Shown: positions 61,701 to 64,000 of the stretch, one piece after another
Layout: each line of letters starts with the position of its first letter
Position numbering within the stretch: position 1 is the first letter of the stretch
Assembly (NCBI GenBank): GCA_003342815.1
Contig: PTEX01000048.1
Coordinates: forward strand, 3,784,568 to 3,848,567
Length of the DNA stretch: 64,000 nt
Direction: 5' to 3'
Source: Eudromia elegans
Lineage: Eukaryota; Chordata; Aves; Tinamiformes; Tinamidae
Position numbers and translations under genes: made by a program
The notes under the pieces: generated by a model
Told to the model about the DNA's origin: nothing
What the model saw: the letters and a program-made list of their open reading frames with translations, nothing else
Databases searched by the model: none

Positions 61701-63002
61701 AGAAATGTGAATTTATGGTGCTTCTCTATATTGATACTTTTCAAGAACCACCAGTACAGATTCCTATTGCACAATAATACAAAAGTATCTTGGTTTTGGA
61801 GAGAATTATCTTTCAAATAGGAGAAAATAGTTAATTCATCAAAGCTTACTCAGGTACTTCAGTGAATTGCTCTCTACACAAACAAACACAAAATACTGAG
61901 AAATTTACTTGCCAAATACCAGTTTCTCAATTATCCTGTTAACTTGGACATTTCAGTGAGCTTTTATGGCTGATGTTTGGAGCATGCACTTCAAATGGCA
62001 ATCTGTAAATTGCAGTTGTTAAAACTAACAGTCCTCTCTGACAACCAGCAAAATGGGACCTGCTCTGTTCCCTTGCCTGGATCACACGGGAGCGCAGAAT
62101 AAACCAAAAAGCTGCCAGAGAAACTTTGGAGATCCAGCCCTGCCCTGGGTGCAGTGATTAAGAAATGGGATGCCCATCTACCAGATGAAGGGTATTGCCC
62201 CCAGAAGGTGCATGATGTGAATTATAATGGATTAATCATGCTGGCAAAGCAGTCCTTGTTAATAGTCTGCCTAAGAAACTCTAAAGAGTAAAAATAGATA
62301 GAAATAGTGTAAAAGACCGGAGAGATTGTAGATTGATATCCTCGAATGACATCTGGGTCCCCAGCAGAAGCACCACATAGGAAACAGTGTAACACTTGCA
62401 TTACTTTTGATTTTCCAGTTGTACTGAATAGATAAACCCTTCGGATAACCTGAGCAATAGGTGTAAATGAACGTCTTCCTTAGAACTGACCTTTAGACCA
62501 AGGAGGTGCAGATGAGTTTTTATATCTATATTTTTAAGTTTTATAAAGGAAAGAAAGAGTATGGGAAAGTACTTTTGTTTATAAGAGTGCCCCAAGAGGG
62601 ATTAGCTCCACAGGGTTGCTGAGCATGAAAAGATCATGGCAATGAGGCAAATGGTGGTAAAGTGACTCAACTGAGTTGTTACATGAGCTGGAGTAACAAG
62701 GGCTGGAGAAAGACAAACTCCAATGTCGCTCGTGAGGAAAACAAGGCTGGGTTTGGTATAATTGTTGATGAACAAAGCTTGAGAAGAAGTTGAAAGAAGT
62801 AGAAGGAAAATGATTTTGACAGCAGCATCAGGCAAGACTGAAGGAGCAAGGATGTTGAGTTTACTGTTTTGATTTGAGAGAAAAAACAGTGTATTTGCAG
62901 TATAATATTCTGTTATGTCTGGACTACATTCATTGCAGCAGCTGAATGCCAGGGCAGAAGGAACATAGGGCTTATAGAATAAGGTTGGACACTGTCTTAA
63001 AA

Positions 63003-63042
63003 GGAGGAGGAGGAGGAGGAGGAGGAGGAGGAGGAGGAGGAG
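63003..63042 (+). repeat. GGA trinucleotide array, ~13 units
   Basis: An uninterrupted GGA run. On the minus strand it gives a poly-Leu run inside a 157-codon open frame (62602-63075), which is a repeat artefact rather than a gene. Confidence 0.95.
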
Positions 63043-64000
63043 GTGTAAATCTCTTGGAAGACTTCTAGGAACCACAAATCATGCCCCATTTCCAGCATAT
63101 GATGTTTGATTTGTTTAGTCTAAATGCAGGAGTGAGGTGACAATAGCAACAAAATAGAGTGGATGGTCAGAGGAAGAGGCAGGAGTGAGAAGGTGTGTGA
63201 AGGGTGTGTGATGAGCACAAATTAAAAAAAAAACAGGCACTGAGAAAAGACAGCACACAAGCATTTCAGAAGCAACAGAACAGTAAAAGGTGAAGAGGTG
63301 CTAGATAAATTACTATGGCTTAACTAGGTAAGATTTCATATAAGGGCAAGAAAAATAAGATGAATCATTTAAGCTTTTATGGTGGATAATAGGATAAATT
63401 GAAAATAGAGGAAAATCAGTCTGAGCATCAAGTTGAAATTGCACTAAGTGTTTTAAGGAGATCTTAGAAAAATACCCAAGTGCAAGCTTTGGAAGTTGCA
63501 TCACTGGAGCTTTGCAAAGTAACCCAACTTATACACAGAAATTTTGAGAATTCATCCTCTACTGAGGTGGAAAGTAGATAATAACTGTGATTTCTCAGGA
63601 ACTTTTAGAAGGAATCAGTGATTTTTTTTGAGCATTTGGTGTTGAAAATGTAAATTATTTTGCTTGCAGTTAAGAGTCGCAAGGACTGCTTGCTTGCAGC
63701 TTGGATATGTGTGCATCTTGGAATCTTATTTTCATTGCAGATATTTACACTTATAAACTCAGAGCTTGCTTTCCATTTTCTCATTTAAGAAAATATTTAG
63801 AGACAGTCACGTTTCCTTCCTTTGCAGATGGCTCTCAAAAAGACTACCTAGTCCTGTTACACCCGCTTTCATTTTCTGTAGGGATATTTAGCTCATGTGT
63901 GGCTAAGCCTCGCTGTATATCTGTGTAAATAATCACATAAACTAATACAGTAATTTTGACAGATAAAAGAACATTGATGATGCAGATATATCCCCAAATT

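Larger units (their letters stand above)
51558..64000 (+). other. CLIC5: CLIC5 intron after exon 1A, to the window edge
   Basis: The next CLIC5 exon should begin with codons for AGIDGES and contain the CPFSQRL motif; neither appears in this stretch, so the intron exceeds 12.4 kb. It holds a GAAA-rich tract (53925-53966), an unidentified ORF-rich block (55230-56510), an A-rich tract (58601-58630), a CR1 fragment (58672-58756) and a GGA array (63003-63042). No other gene recognised. Confidence 0.75.

Noticed and set aside
62602-63075. 157-codon minus-strand frame with a poly-Leu start
   Set aside because: The Leu run is the translated GGA array, and the rest has no recognisable domain.

Overview
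The window reads as vertebrate nuclear DNA, most likely from a bird. Spliced genes have GT-AG introns, repeats are almost all CR1 LINE fragments ending in the ATTCTGTGATT-type 3' tail, and no mammalian SINEs were seen. Protein matches are to vertebrate genes recalled from family knowledge; no database was searched. No bacterial-type operon, CRISPR array, tRNA, rRNA or intact mobile element was found.

Layout, left to right. 1-3320: noncoding, with one striking 15-bp perfect hairpin at 391-430. 3321-4260: a CpG-rich promoter for ENPP5, built on about eight copies of a ~71-bp unit, seven of them with an intact CCAAT box. 6103-11411 (+): ENPP5, three coding exons, 475 codons. 11412-17715: the tail-to-tail gap between ENPP5 and ENPP4. 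17716-21768 (-): ENPP4, three coding exons, 451 codons, with a CR1 copy in its last intron. 23330-23880: the ENPP4 CpG-island promoter with two inverted CCAAT boxes and a GAGCGG hexamer array. 24000-33338: intergenic, with a 1.5-kb CR1. 33339-33998 (+): the long alternative first coding exon of CLIC5 (CLIC5B/p64 type), carrying an internal 57-codon tandem duplication. 51495-51557 (+): the short alternative first coding exon (CLIC5A type). The shared exons of CLIC5 were not found before 64000, so the gene runs off the right edge.

The order ENPP5(+), ENPP4(-), CLIC5(+) is, as I recall it, the mirror image of the human 6p order, so synteny looks conserved. ENPP4 and ENPP5 are paralogous type I membrane phosphodiesterases with the same exon phases and the same metal-site motifs, which fits an old inverted duplication. 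CLIC5 is functionally unrelated to them.

No wholly new biological system was recognised. The observations most worth following are the CCAAT-box minisatellite at the ENPP5 promoter and the repeat-expanded CLIC5B exon, followed by the CR1 fold-back, the perfect hairpin and several candidate noncoding elements.
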